Positions 21,590-33,984 of a stretch of 64,000 bases of DNA are shown piece after piece. Position 1 is the stretch's first letter. Each line of letters opens with the position of its first letter. The stretch lies in the NCBI GenBank assembly GCA_029204225.1, contig CM055104.1, positions 44,893,835-44,957,834 on the forward strand. Direction: 5' to 3'. A program made the translations under genes and the position numbers. The DNA is from Diphasiastrum complanatum. Its lineage: Eukaryota > Streptophyta > Lycopodiopsida > Lycopodiales > Lycopodiaceae. The notes below the pieces were generated by a model, which was given only the letters and a program-made list of their open reading frames with translations, searched no databases and had not been told where the DNA came from.

Positions 21590-23535
21590 CTCTAGGGATA
21601 TAATATTTCAAGAACATACATACTATGATTTCAAACAACCATCGATAAACGATGCTATGCAATTTCATCCTATTTTACGTAGCATGGAATCTTCCAACGA
21701 TAATGTTTCTTCTACGAAACCTGTAGCTATAGCTACAGAAGCCGAGCAACCGACAATACCTCTCATCACCCCAGACCAAGCCAGCTTGAGCAGATCTGGA
21801 GAAAATAAAAAAGAAGCATCATCGCATCCTGGTCAACCAAACGTCTGCAGATCCTCAGAATGGTGACCCTATGATTCCGAGTAACTACCGCACCATCATG
21901 ATCGGGCATGTCCGGACTCGGACAGTTCCTGAGAGGTATACATCTCAATCATTCTAGACTTCATCAGAAGAACCAGAGAGCCTAGCCGAAACAATTAACT
22001 CCAAGGATGTTGTGAAGTGACAAGAAGTTATGAGAACAACTCACTTTTGATGAACCAGACCTGGACACTGGTCGACTTCCCCACTCACAAGAGAGTTATC
22101 AACAACAAGTGGATATTCAAGAAGAAGATCAACTCTGATGGTTCCATTGCTAAATGGAAAGCGCGACTGGTGGCTAAAAGATTCACTCAAGTCCAAAGAG
22201 TGGATTATCAAGAAATCTTCAATCTTGTCATCAAGATGTAGTCAAACAAGACTATGATTGCGTTAGCAACTGAGGAAGACCTCAAAATGCACCAAATGGA
22301 TGTCAAGACAACATTTCTCAACGACAACATTGAGGAAGAGCTATATACCTTTCAACCGAAAGGATTCGAAGTCAAAGGACAAGAGCACAGAGTGTGCAAG
22401 CTACACAAAGCAATCTATGGTCTAAAATAGGTTGCAAGGGCATGGTTCGATAGAATCAACTCTTGTCTCATTCAACTGGGATTTGCAAACAATTCATCTG
22501 ACTATAATGTTTATTCGAAGCATATAGGCACCAATTCAGTTCACATAGCTCTTTATGTAGATGATAAGTTTATCTTGTCTAATGACACTTCTTTTCTGCA
22601 CACTACTAAGAGTGACCTTGTCAAAGGAATTTGACATAACTGATTTAGGAGCTGTTCATTCTTTGCTAGAAATTCACATTACTAGAAATAGACTTCAGAA
22701 GAAGATCTATCTTAGCCAGTAGACATATCTAAAAGGCATTTTAGAAAATTTTCATATGTCTGATTGCAAACCAATTGATATTCCAATGGATCCAAGTATA
22801 GTATTGACTAAATCTACTTGTGCTGATTCTGATAGTGAAGTACTTGACATAGCGAAGTACCCTTATCATTCACTAATAGGATCTTTGATGCATGCAATGT
22901 TGTGTACTAGACCAGATTTAGCATACACTATTAGCACGTTAAGTCAATTCATGTCTAATCCTCGTTGGAAAGCATTAAAGAGCGTGATGAGATACATTTA
23001 GGAAAGTTTAGATCACATTTTATGTTATGATGGAAATGCTATCAATCCACTCGTCTTGCGAGGCTACTCCGACTCAGAATGGGGAGGATCAGTCTCTTCC
23101 AAAAAATCTACCTCCAGGTTCTATTTCTATATGGTAGGGGGACCGATTTCGTGGAACTCAAGGAAGCAAAAATTAGTTGCGTTTTTTTCGTCAGAGGCAG
23201 AGTACATCTTGCAGCATGTCAAGCTTCAAGAGAAGCTGTATGGATCAAGTTACTACTTCACGAATTACATCACACTCAGTTCAATGCTGCCACCATTCTG
23301 TGTGACAACTTGAGTTGTATTTCATTGTCACTGAATCCCAGATTTCATGGCAAATCCAAACACATAGAAATCCAATATCATTTCATTTGGGAGAAAGTTT
23401 TCTCAGTGATCCTTCAATACTGCTCCACAACAGAAATGGTCGCAGACATCTTCACCAAAGCGCTCTCCAAGATCAAGCATCAGAAGTTCTTCAACATGCT
23501 GAACCTGACGAAGATACCAAAACACCAACCGTGAC
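21590..23535 (+). pseudogene. A1 reverse transcriptase and RNase H
   Basis: The RT begins near 22040 with LLMNQTWTLVDFPTHKRVI and KWKARLVAKRFTQVQRVDYQ, continues through MHQMDVKTTFLND and ALYVDDKFILSND (YVDD intact at about 22553), and DCKPIDIPMDPS. RNase H follows (RGYSDSEWGGSVSSKKSTS, HIEIQYHF, TEMVADIFTKALSKIKHQKF). Stops at about 22240, 22428 and 23000, plus frameshifts, break it. Before RT, 21600-22000 is the variable linker seen also in A3. Confidence 0.9.
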
Positions 23536-23547
23536 CTTAAGGAGGAC

Positions 23548-25036
23548 TGTTGAAAATTAAGTCCACAATTGTCTCCTTGGTGAATGATTAATTTCTATTT
23601 CAAGATTCTTCCTGCACATTTATTGATTGTTGATCTAGGGTCAGGTGAAACCAAATTTGGTTCTACGTCTGCTCATCTGATACCTGCAGGAATCATAACC
23701 TAGATAGCCAAATTATTTGAAGAACGTCTACAATGGGATTCCGGCTGATCTTCAACAAAGGGTAACCAATCCTATTATATTTCAAGTTCAGATGTTAAGT
23801 TCAATAATTTGAAGATCATTGAAGACTTGGCCATCCTCAGGAACTTCCACGAATTAGCATTTAAAACAACTCTATAGAAATATACTAAGTATCGCAATAA
23901 TCTGCAGAAATGAACTATGTTTTTAACAATATCGGCTTTTCCCGAAATGCGACAGTGTCGGGTTTTTCCGAAATGCGACACTTCAGCATAGTTCAACAGT
24001 TCAACTATTTTTCAACAATGTCGACTTTTTTGCACTTTTTCGAAAAATGCGACACTTGGCTTCAGCTTCTTCCGTTCAACTATTTTGAAGAAGTTAAACT
24101 ATTTTAAAGACATTATCGCCTTTTTAAGGGCACCTTTGCATTTTTACAAGCATTGTCAACTTTTTCGCAAAATCTCGAAGAGAGAAAAAAATCTCGATAG
24201 TCGTTTATTTTCAATGAGGAACATTCCAGGCACTTCCCAGAATTTGCGAAGTGAGAGAAATCCACTTCGCGTAAAATGCGAAGTGAAAGAAATGTAGCGT
24301 CCTCGTCCTCGTCAACATTCTTTGATTCGTTGATCATATATACCATGTATAGTTGTCACACAAGCCAAATACTTCCAAGTACAATGACTTACCTAATTAG
24401 GTGACAAATATTTACTATAATTAATACATGGATGAATTCTATAAATGGATCATCCAGGCACACTCTATGTGATGCTCCATCTATGAGACGAATGATTTTG
24501 AGCCTCCCACTTACGTCATCATTCTAGTTGTAACTGCTATTTTGTTGTGCTTCAGTGTAATATAGCAGCAACACGCTTTTCTATCTGTGTATAACATAGA
24601 TAAATGCTTGTTGTGATTTGAATGCACTTCATTGCTGTTTGATAACAATCGTTTACTCACTCTGATCAGAACACAGATGTCTATGACTCCTCAGCTTCTA
24701 ATCAGACGATGGCTATCTTTGACACCTGAGCGCTATCACACTGCTCTGTTAATCTATTTCAGAACTAAACTTCTAACTAAATCCATTTTTTAGCAATACC
24801 ACACACAAACCATTTCTAATCTCTTTGGTGGACTGTACTCATTTTTGTTTTTGTGAGTATGAGCTGATTTATAAGATCCTGTTGGGCAACATAACATTTA
24901 AGCTGTGATTATGCTTAGCATAAACATTCTATTAGACTGTTTTTGCATCTAGTAGCCCATTGCAATGGGAGAGCTATTCCACAAATATTCCTGCTCTCTT
25001 CTCCGTTCGCGTTCTCCATACTCCATTGCCCCATCA
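23548..25036 (+). repeat. 3' LTR of A1 (MITE-free)
   Basis: Starts TGTTGAAAATTAAG directly after the purine-rich tract and ends CCCCATCA. It preserves both pre-insertion sites of the MITEs found in the 5' LTR, so those insertions came after integration of A1. Confidence 0.9.
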
Positions 25037-25116
25037 AAGATGGAAAATGAGAGAAAGGAGAAAGAGAGAGATGGTGATGGAGAGAAAGAGAGAGATGAAG
25101 GGAGATGGAGAGAGCC

Positions 25117-25120
<4 letters not shown>

Positions 25121-25194
<74 letters not shown>
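25121..25194. repeat. (GA)37 microsatellite
   Basis: Uninterrupted 74-bp run, preceded from 25039 by imperfect GA-rich sequence continuous in character with that at 17500-17627. Confidence 0.97.
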
Positions 25195-25196
<2 letters not shown>

Positions 25197-26067
25197 ACAA
25201 ATGGACAGAGATTTATTACTAATTAGAATGATCCCAATACAAAAAAAATGGTTCCTTTTTATAAGAGTGAGAGTGGAATCTCCTCATCACCCATTGGCTA
25301 TTAAAGTTCCATCAGGATCACAATCTTGACCATCAAAATTACTTTGTGTTTCTTGAGAACAAGTTGTGTTTCCTAACTTAGGAACTTTGCAAAGCTAAGT
25401 TTAAAATGTTTTATTAAACTATTAGTGCACATGGCACTTTCTAGCCTAAAGGCCCAATGTTGGACTTATATGCGTAGAATGCCAACCGGTTGCCTGATCC
25501 TAATACTTCTGACTCTCTACCACATTTATGTAGCGTTTGGCTTATTGTAGGAGCCTGTTGCTCACTTTTAAAATATTCCATGTCACTCCCAGAATCAGAC
25601 AACATTCTCTCTCGGCCAAACTGGTGCCAGTCCCATGGCAGTGCCTCTGACTAGTCCTGGAGATGAGAGCATTTGGTAATGATGAGTCACTGGCATTGTC
25701 AAAATAGTAGAGAGCATAGTTGTGGATATGTATTTATATATGTGTGTATGTATTTTTTTTTTGCTCCAGGAAAAGTGTAGATAAGAGTTTGTTTATGGAG
25801 ATATAAATTTAAAAAAACCATAAAAGCAATCAACAAGATATTGAAACCTAAGAAAGGAACAATATTTAACACTTAGCACTAAGAAAATTTTACATACTAC
25901 TCCTAAACCTCTAATCCTAGACATAACCTTAGACTTGACCATAAACATAATCATAGAGCTAACCTTAAGGACCCTAATATTTTAAATCTAACCTGACCAT
26001 AAAGCTTGAATCTAACATAACGATAAACCCTAAGTTAAGCTAACCATAAATATAAACCTAACAATAT
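25195..26067. other. Intergenic, nothing recognised
   Basis: AT-rich. 25880-26065 contains scattered CCCTAA, AACCTA and TAACCT words that resemble diverged telomere-like repeats, but with no regular period. Confidence 0.4.
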
Positions 26068-26542
26068 TGTTACGTCCATGTCCAGTATGTGGGATTCGGA
26101 GTAATTCCTGACATGGATAGCCGGTCACTCCAGTGTATATGGTTATTGGTTATGACTCATCATTCCGGACTTGGCCTGTAAAAGATAATTAATAATCATA
26201 TGAGGGCCCAGACCTATAATTGGACATAGGAGCACTTGCATGGTGTCTGACTGCTATAATGCAAGAATAATAGCTTATTATAGGCTACATGGGGATCCTA
26301 AGGGGAATATTCTCTCCTCTTGAAGAGAATACATACCATGGAAACTCGCCCATCTCCCTATTAGAATTTTAGATTCTTGAGCTAGATTTCCTCTCCTCTC
26401 TTGCATTCATTCACTACGGCATGGGTGTGAAGTGGTTAGGGAATTGACTAGCCATTTCCTGTTGGTTGGGTGGTTTTGCTCCACATGTCTTTTGGTTGTT
26501 TGCAACAGGCTCTAGTCTGATCTTCATAAGGCAATGCTTACA
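26068..26542 (+). repeat. LTR of another retrotransposon family ('C')
   Basis: Begins TGTTACGTCCATGTCCAGTA and ends GCTTACA at 26542, directly followed by a PBS-like TTGTATCAGAGC. Length is about 475 bp, with TG...CA ends. A sequence with a similar start (TGTCATGTCCATGACCAGTA) occurs at 47631. No coding internal region follows, so it is a 5' LTR of a non-coding or eroded element. Confidence 0.7.
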
Positions 26543-29500
26543 GTTGTATCAGAGCAAGGATTTGCATCAATCGGAAGGTGGAGTTGCTTCTTGTTTTTTC
26601 TCAGTTTTTGGTGGATTTCTCCTTCCATGTTACTTCCAGGTGGTGGAATTGATCTCCAAGTAGGTGGCTTCTTTGAATTAGGTGTACTTTTAGCCTAAAG
26701 ATCATAATTATGGATTTTCTCCATAGATTTTGGTGGAAATCAATGATTTTTGATTGTTTTAGTGAATTTTTCACCTAGAATTCATGTTTTTTGCATGGAA
26801 TTGGTCATAACTATAGATGTATTACGTTTTACATATTGTACTTGCTGTTTTATAGATCTAATGATTGCATGTTGGTTGAATAGTCAAAAGGATGATTATA
26901 TAGTGATTTTGGACCAAAGTTTTTGGACTAGAAATGGGCTATAGAATCCATATTTGATTGAAATCGGAACTTATAGTGCTTGTATGTAATGGATTTATAG
27001 GGATTAGGATCATATTGCACTTATTTGTGGATTTGACTCACAAATTTTGGTCAAAAATCATGGGTTTTTTTTAATGATTTTTGGACTAATTTTGTGCTAT
27101 ATCTCAAAATTCATAGCCGATATTTTTCATGCATGTTTTCAAAGGTGTAATGAATCTTTCTTAAGGCTGTCATGGGATTTGGTTAGGATTGGACACATTA
27201 GGGGCTCAAAACATCAAAAAATTGTGTATTTTTGGGGATTTTTGGGCATAAATACCTATCAAATGGGGGTTTGAACTTGTTGGTTCTCATTACAAGCTTA
27301 AAGATATGATGGATTGTGTCTGTTTTGAGCCATCATGCCCAATTTGGATAGGTGAGCATTAGACACCATCATGTTGAAGGTTTATTGTTGAAGGAGGCCA
27401 AAAATGCATTTTTTGCATGATCTAAGCTTATGATTGCTTGCTAGAACTGATGGAAGCTTCTATGCCTCTCTAATGAACCTTAGTAGAGTGCTTGTAACCT
27501 CTGATTGGATGCTTATTGTGCTGGGCATGGATTTTTTATGATACCACCTAGGAAAAGTGTGCCCTCCTACCTGATTTTCTGTCATTTACTGCTCACATGT
27601 GTGAAGCCTAGGCGGCAGAGTGATGTGGCAAGTGCCTTGTTTGATAAAGTTCAATGTTGCTATTATGATTATATCAGCTTTTATCCCATAAAGGTTTGGC
27701 TGATGTTGTTTATCTTCTTGCAGATGCTAACGTTTTGCTAAACTATTAAATATAGGCATTTTTTACAATGTTCAATGTTGCATAGTTTGGCTGACATATT
27801 TTATGTTCTTGTAGATGGTGAAGATTGTCGTAAATCACAAAACGTTTGTGCGAGATTTGATGGAGCTATTTCGTTTTGGTGATGATGATTATTATTTTCA
27901 TGGAGTTCTATTACCTCCAACAAATAGCGATTGTTGTTAGATGTAGTTAGTTAATAATGTCACAGATGTTTATAGGAATGTCTGTGTTGTAAATGTTAGC
28001 GCCTTAGAGGCAATGTTACATAGCCTGGTGTACTCCCAAGTTTTATTATGTGATTTGTCAGATGATTTGTTGTCTATGTACTAAAAGAATGAATATAAAT
28101 TTGTTGTTGCATTATGTTTTTCAGTTCAATTGGTGTACACAAGAGGTTTTTGTGATGACGTCGTTTGCCTGAAATCGTCCTTTGTGCCAGGGAATATGGA
28201 GCTTGTCTAGGACTTTAGTCTAAGCTTCTAGTCACCTATGGATAGGCTAACATATTAGATGTTCACCCTCAACTTAGAGGTGAGCCCATCATGACTACCT
28301 CATAAAAATACTAAATTTGTAGTTTTGGCATCCTATATATGGTACTTGACCATTTACAAATGATGTATGTATTATTTCTTATCTAAACTGCATGGATGCT
28401 TTAAGTAGATTGCCAAAAACTATTACACTTACCTGCATCACGTCGTCCTTGTGTGAAAACTGGTAATTGGGTAGGTTCACCTTAAGCAACTTCTATTCGC
28501 TACAATAATCTTGTGAAACATACAATCTCACAAGCAACAATAATTAAAACTCAATAGTTTTTCTTTTAGGATGATGATAAAAAGCAATTGTGGGATGCTT
28601 CTTGCAACAAAATGCCATAGTCATTAAGTTGCTCTAGCTGCTCAAGTTAATGCAAAGAGCATTCCAAAATACTATAACATCTACAAATGCTATGTATTGT
28701 AGTAGGTACTTGCTTTAGTGAATGGTAATTTTGTGAACATGCTTGAGAAAGTACATAACGCACATGAACAAAGTCCACAATCTTTTGAAGTCAAGATGCA
28801 AAATTCCTCTTTATAGACAAAATATGTTGTAGAGTTTGTATAAAATCATCAAATACGATAAATTTTGAATCATTAAATGATCCACATAAGTCACAAATCG
28901 ATAGTCTTATGGCCAATGCCAATGTCAACAAAGAGTTTGTATATCATTGATATAAATAACGCATTTCAACTAGAATCACTAAGGTACTCCTCTATTAAGA
29001 TGTGAATGATCCAATACTTCAATTTTTTGCTATTATCAATTTACTCTTAATGCTCCATGCTATTGTGAAAAGCTTATAGAGACACAATATAGCACCGAAG
29101 TCAAAATTAATATGAATCAATCTATTGATGAGCTATGCAAAAGATTGATAATTACAATTTTCTAAAATTGCCATCATCCAAGGTGGTGCATCCCAGGCCT
29201 TCGCTTTTTGTGAGTTTTGCGAGTTTATTTCTTGCCATTATTCAACAAAAAGATAGCACATGGTGTGCTACTTTTTTAATGCCACTACTTGAATGTTTAT
29301 TATTATAAATTGTGATTTGGTACATAGTTCAAAATCCCATAATGAAATCCCGAACTAAACAAATTTTAAATTAAAATTTTCTTTCACCCTCCAAGGATTG
29401 CACGCCGACATGCTAGGCAATCCCATACATAAACCACAACATGTTGGTCATAAACGACCTTTGTGCAGTGTATATGTGAAAACATTTCATGAAATCCTAC

Positions 29501-29821
29501 TTGGTGCACGTTCTCAATTGAAATAGAGCAGTATATTGCCCCAAGAAGTATCCTACAAGGCCTTTTGTAGATATATTTTCATTTTAGAGTGTGAAGTTGT
29601 ATTTAGTGAAGAAAAAAGAAATTGTGAATGAATGGCAACTGTTATGTACACCCATGGAAGTGGATTGATTGATGCAAGTTTTGAAGGGACTAAAGCCTAG
29701 GGCATTGAGCAACATTTTTATTGAGTTTAAACATTATAATTTGCTCTTATTGAAATATGATGTCAACCTTAGTTACATGACTCCTATGACTCTATGGGAT
29801 GTGTTTGGGGCCAAGTGTGAT
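26543..29821. other. Non-coding sequence after LTR C
   Basis: Starts with the PBS-like site, so its first part may be the internal region of element C. No frame longer than about 80 residues and no recognisable domain on either strand over about 3.2 kb. Confidence 0.45.
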
Positions 29822-29822
29822 G

Positions 29823-30095
29823 AGAACATTGGTCGAAGGCCATAAGGCGCGAAGTGACGGTCCTACAAAGGAAGTAAGTCAGAAGTCTCACTGCAAGAGG
29901 CCGCATTTATCCAAATCTACAAGAAGGTAAATTGTGTCTAGAAGTTTGCACTACCAAGAACATTGGTCGAAGGCCATAAGGCGCGAAGTGACGGCCCTAC
30001 GAAGGAAGGTAAATCAAAAGTCCTCACTGCAAGAGGCCGCATGCATCAAATCTACAAGAAGGTAAATTGTGTCTAGAAGTTTGCACTGCCAAGAA
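29823..30095. repeat. 134-bp tandem duplication
   Basis: AGAACATTGGTCGAAGGCCA begins at 29823 and again at 29957. The two units match closely to CTAGAAGTTTGCACT(A/G)CCAAGAAC, differing by a few bases and short indels. Confidence 0.93.
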
Positions 30096-30099
30096 CTAT

Positions 30100-30236
30100 C
30101 TATTTGCATGGGATTGTAAAAGGCAAAATCAAGGATAGAGTACTACCCACCTCAAAATGTAATGTGTTATCCATCTATTTGCATGGGAGTGTAAGAGGCA
30201 AAAACAAGGATAAAGTACTACCCACCTCAAAATGAT
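30100..30236. repeat. 75-bp tandem duplication
   Basis: CTATTTGCATGGGA(T/G)TGTAA starts at 30100 and at 30175, each continuing to ACTACCCACCTCAAAATG. It lies directly after the 134-bp duplication. Confidence 0.92.
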
Positions 30237-30249
30237 TTGTGTTGCCATT

Positions 30250-30410
30250 GCAATGCGGTGTTTGGGTAGAGGTGTTGACTGCCCCCGAAAAGGTGCAGGA
30301 TCGAATCTCGACAATTGTGTACTGAGTACTGACATCTAAGGAGCATGACTCTGTGTATGGCGTATAAGTTGTGTATAGTAGTTGCTATATATTGTTAAAA
30401 AAAAACTAAA
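30250..30410 (+). mobile_element. Possible tRNA-derived SINE
   Basis: A B-box-like GATCGAATC occurs at about 30300-30308, preceded by a tRNA-like head (GGGTAGAGGTGTTGACTGCC), and the unit ends with TTGTTAAAAAAAAA near 30400. The A box is weak and no target duplication was found. It lies just beyond the 3' end of the C2 gene, in the opposite orientation. Confidence 0.35.
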
Positions 30411-30453
30411 AATCCCACATGATCAATACCAAGAAAACTAAGAATAAAAGTGT

Positions 30454-31476
30454 TTACATGTCACCACTACCTCCACCATCATCACCGAAAAAACCATGGT
30501 AGCTGCCACCAGCTGAATGGTCATACGCATTGGATGCAAAGGCACCGGCCAGCAGCCCTCTTGCCTCCGCCGCGCCTCCACTGCTGCCACCAGCGCCAAA
30601 TTGACTGGGCCTGGAAGAGGTTTGGCCCTGCTCTGGATGCAAACCCCAGGAGGCACCGCCAAACGGCTGTGAGCGATATGGAGGTAGCCGCGACAGAACC
30701 GGCTCACGGCTCGGTCGCGGTGGTGCATCCGGTGGCGCCACCGATGCGTCACGGAATAGTCGAGGTGAGCGATCCAGCCTCTTCTCGCTATCTGCTGGCA
30801 CTGGCGGATTTAGCCGCGCCTGCGCTTCTGCTGCTGCCCGGCGCAGATGATCTGGTGAAGAAGGAGCGCTCTTGCTCAGCTGCCGCTCCACAGGTGAGCG
30901 GTATGTGGTCAGATAGGAGCCATTTCCTCCCTGATCGATCCGTTGGACAGGAGCTTGTTGTGCTGAAAATATTTCTGGCAAAAATTGTGTTGATGCTCTT
31001 GGTCTTGGCCCAGACTGAACCTCTACTGCTGTGTTAATCAGCCTTGTGGGCTCAAGCTGAGTCCTCGTCTCCCCGGCTAGCCTGATCGCAAGAGACAGTG
31101 TGCCCTGCACTCTGCCTGAACGCCTTATAACTCTAGGCCTGCACTGATGGACGCTGCTGCTGGGATCAGATCCGGCTAAGTATGATATTTCTGCTATGGG
31201 GAGTCTCACAGAGCCTACTAGACTGGGACGTACGAGGCTTGAGCTAAAGATTTCGAAGGTCAGGAAGCCCTGTCCTCGCTCTAGATAGCTTTTTTCAATG
31301 GGCAATTTGATAATTTCGTTCCAAGAGGGATTCCTTCCCCCGTCGCTGACGCGGGTGGAGACCTTGGAGTCTGGGTTGATCCATGCCACTACGTATGTGC
31401 GCATCTTGCCGATGAGCTTCACGTTCTTTAGATCCTCCGCTGCCATCACATTTACTTCCACTCTCCAGTCCGCCAT
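30454..31476 (-). CDS. C2-domain protein, SRC2-like
   Basis: Intact single-exon frame of 340 residues. Residues 1-132 form a C2 domain: WRVEVNVMAAEDLKNVKLIG, MRTYVVAWINPDSK, GGRNPSWNEIIKLPI, FLTFEIFSSSL, VGSVRLPIAEI and GTLSLAIRL. This matches the N-terminal C2 of plant SRC2/BAP-like proteins, which bind membranes, in some cases with calcium, and act in stress signalling. Several acidic calcium ligands of classical C2 domains are not evident, so calcium dependence is uncertain. Residues 150-290 are Pro/Ser/Arg-rich and probably disordered. The C-terminus is Gly/Ala-rich (ARGLLAGAFASNAYDH, then GGGSGDM), resembling the glycine-rich tail of SRC2 proteins. The start is the first methionine, with stops upstream in frame. 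Codons are more GC-rich than the surroundings, as expected for a real gene. Confidence 0.88.
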   Translation of the reverse strand: MADWRVEVNVMAAEDLKNVKLIGKMRTYVVAWINPDSKVSTRVSDGGRNPSWNEIIKLPIEKSYLERGQGFLTFEIFSSSLVRPSLVGSVRLPIAEISYLAGSDPSSSVHQCRPRVIRRSGRVQGTLSLAIRLAGETRTQLEPTRLINTAVEVQSGPRPRASTQFLPEIFSAQQAPVQRIDQGGNGSYLTTYRSPVERQLSKSAPSSPDHLRRAAAEAQARLNPPVPADSEKRLDRSPRLFRDASVAPPDAPPRPSREPVLSRLPPYRSQPFGGASWGLHPEQGQTSSRPSQFGAGGSSGGAAEARGLLAGAFASNAYDHSAGGSYHGFFGDDGGGSGDM

Positions 31477-32473
31477 CTTCCTAAATTGCCTCCGTACTGA
31501 ACCCGAGTTCTAACCGAAGATCACAGACAGGCTCAGAGCCTACTCGAATTCATGCAGAAATGATCCGCTAAGGTCAAACTCAAGGCCAGTAACTCAAGGA
31601 TAAAAAAGAAACTCTAGAAAAACGTGAAGAATTCAGAGCGGCAATGAAGATCAATGATCCATTCTCACAACGCCTATGTACACAAACTCTATCGCAAAAC
31701 TATAAGTCGAGGAAAATAGGCCACATCACGACTACACCATATAAAGATCAAGACCAGTTGCAACAACAGCTTCAAAATCTGTGCTACAACAATGCTGTGG
31801 GTATGTACAGCGTAGTCAAAAGCGGCTCAGCGATCCCATAACATATTCACAAAAATATAGATTAAAAAACAAGCGTTTCAAGAGAAAATGAAGGTCCGAA
31901 ACACTGCGATCAAAGAACAACTATGAAAGATCAGAATTGTAAAGGCTTTGCCCGTGATTGAAGAAGATCAAAGGCTCTATCAGAAGACGGGAATGCCTGG
32001 CATGCATAGGGAATTCGTTGGCGATGAAAGACTGCAACTGCGAGCGAGAGAGAAAAGACAATAATAAGAAGAAGCAGCAACTCAGAGCGACACGGCCTTT
32101 GGAGCCGGAGGAGCCCGTTCGGACATGGCTTTTGGATGTTCCTTATCTACGGCCATGGGTGATAGCCGGTGATTGCTGGCTTCCACCGGTACTCCTGGTT
32201 ACGTAAGCCTCACTTTTTCATGGTATTAATACCCAAAAATAAGCCCTTCCTTTATTTTTTGGCCCTTTCTTATAGGGGTAATGTCTGGAGGTGGTAGGAA
32301 TTTTTAGAATTCTCTCCTTGATGTTCACCGGCCAGCGAGCCTAAAGAATGGTAAACAATCTTCTTGGTTGCCTGAACTAGGGCACCCTCTTTGTCTCTTT
32401 AGCGCACTAGTACGGAAGAGAAATGGCTAGGGAAGATCGTGGAAGATCCACTCCCTGGTGATTTATCACCTAT
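31477..32473. other. Upstream region of the C2 gene
   Basis: Probably holds the minus-strand 5' UTR and promoter of the C2 gene. A purine-rich stretch (AGCGAGAGAGAAAAG) lies near 32042. No minus-strand TATA box could be assigned with confidence and no other gene is visible. Confidence 0.35.
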
Positions 32474-32720
32474 GCTCTGATACCAGTGTATGCCTAGAAA
32501 CCACAGTAGGGCTAGCATAGTCTGATTCACCCACCCATTGCAATGTACTCTTATAGAGAATGCCCCACCTACCCTAGTATAAGTCTAATGGCATGCACGG
32601 TGGCATGTGTACTGACACCACTGCCATTGTCACAGGACACCTAACTAGTATATGCTACTTAACTTAGGACCTTATCACTACTAGGAGGAACCTATGCTAA
32701 AGATAGGCCTTAGCAGCTTT
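32474..32720 (-). repeat. LTR end with minus-strand PBS
   Basis: GCTCTGATACCA at 32474-32485 is the reverse complement of the copia PBS. The adjacent plus-strand sequence begins TGTATGCCTAGAAACC at 32487, so the minus-strand LTR ends GGCATACA. The distal LTR edge and internal coding region were not recognised; the end given here is nominal. Confidence 0.5.
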
Positions 32721-33769
32721 AGTACTAGCCCCATTGGTCTCTAGCCCAATGTTAGGTCCGTACACATACGCATGCCATGCCACTTACACTGTCTTGCCAT
32801 GTTGGATGCGTTACATGAACACATGGTCTCTAACACCTATTGATCCTCTACGATTCAGCTCGGGTTATAGACTCGGAACAAAAGGGCCTAAAGTGTTGAA
32901 TAGCACTTCAAAATCTTTCATGTTTATAAATCCATCAGAAGCAAAAATTTACCAAGTTTAAGTACACTAAAAAAATTTAATGTTAAACTAACAAAAATAA
33001 AAAGAACTTTACCACATATCTAGCTAACACTAAGTTAAAAAAAAAAAAAAAACTAACAGTAACACTAACTAGAAAATACTGGCTTGGGATTTCTAGAATC
33101 GTGGTCAAAAACGTGATTCTGACCGCGTTTTTGGTTTGGGGGAGTGTTTCTCATAAACGGTTTTTTGTGTGTGGGTAATATGAGTATCAAAAGCTCTAAT
33201 CAAGGGTAGTACATTTATGTAGGTTGCATAATGGTTTGGGTACAGTAGGTGCATCAATCTCTGTTTAGGTGCAATTTAGGGCCAAAAAATACATATAATC
33301 TGTTTTTTTTTTTCAACAATTCTGTGCCCAGCATCGCGATTCTGGGCAACTATGCTAGAAACTAAGACCTTACCAAAACAATCTAAAACTCAGTTAAAAC
33401 ATGTGAGCCACCATGACAACAGCTTATAAGACGACCTAAGTACTTTGAACTTCCTCGCTACATCGCTCAGCTCTCTTCATGCTAGCTTAAAAAGTCTCTA
33501 AAGGGTCTTTTCCAATTCCATATATGGGCTTGATGGAGATGTATACGATTGAAGCCAATTTCTAAGTGTCCTCTGACCATGGCCCAGGTTTGCTCGGAAG
33601 AACATCAGGATGGATCAAACTTATTCATTCCTATGATGGTATCAAAGGCAATAGGGTTTCAAGCGAAGAGTTTCTATGCAGAGCAGCAAGTTTGCAGGTT
33701 TGTATTTCTTTGTCCGTAAGGTGAGTAAGCAAGATCCAAAGTTCAACATGTATGGGTGCAAGGAAGCTC
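32721..33769. other. Intergenic, may include the rest of the LTR at 32.5 kb
   Basis: Contains a poly-A run near 33040 and repeated ACTAA words. No gene recognised. Around 32740-32800 there is loose similarity to 25445-25500 (GCCCAATGTT(G/A)G), possibly related LTRs. Confidence 0.4.
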
Positions 33770-33984
33770 GTTCTTCAAATAAATTCGCTGTCTAAGTTTT
33801 GTGATTCCTGCAGGTATCGGATGAGCAGACATAGAACCAAAGTTGGTTTCACTTGACCTTAGATCAATGATCAATAAATATGCAGGAAGAATTTTGAAAT
33901 AGAATTAGTCATTCACCAAGGAGGAAACTGTGGGCTTAATTTCCAACAGTCCCCCTTAAGGTCATGGTTGGTGCCTTGGTATCT

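Larger units (their letters stand above)
17628..25036 (+). mobile_element. Ty1/copia element 'A1', both LTRs present
   Basis: The element starts TGTTGGAAATTAAGTCCA at 17628 and ends CCCCATCA at about 25036. It contains a primer-binding site TGGTATCAGAGC at 19969-19980, gag, protease, truncated integrase, RT and RNase H, and a short purine tract before the 3' LTR. GATGG precedes the 5' end (17623-17627) and recurs at 25039-25043, two bases past the expected end, suggesting a 5-bp target duplication. After removing two inserted MITEs the 5' LTR is about 1540 bp, against 1489 bp for the 3' LTR. Two related copies, A2 (minus) and A3 (plus), lie in this window. Confidence 0.9.

Noticed and set aside
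25880..26065. Interstitial telomere-like repeat
   Set aside because: CCCTAA/AACCTA words are scattered without a regular 7-bp period; chance in an AT-rich, C-containing stretch is likely.
30450..31037. Plus-strand 195-residue frame opposite the C2 gene
   Set aside because: It is the antisense shadow of the GC-rich C2 gene; composition is His/Arg/Ala-biased with no domain.
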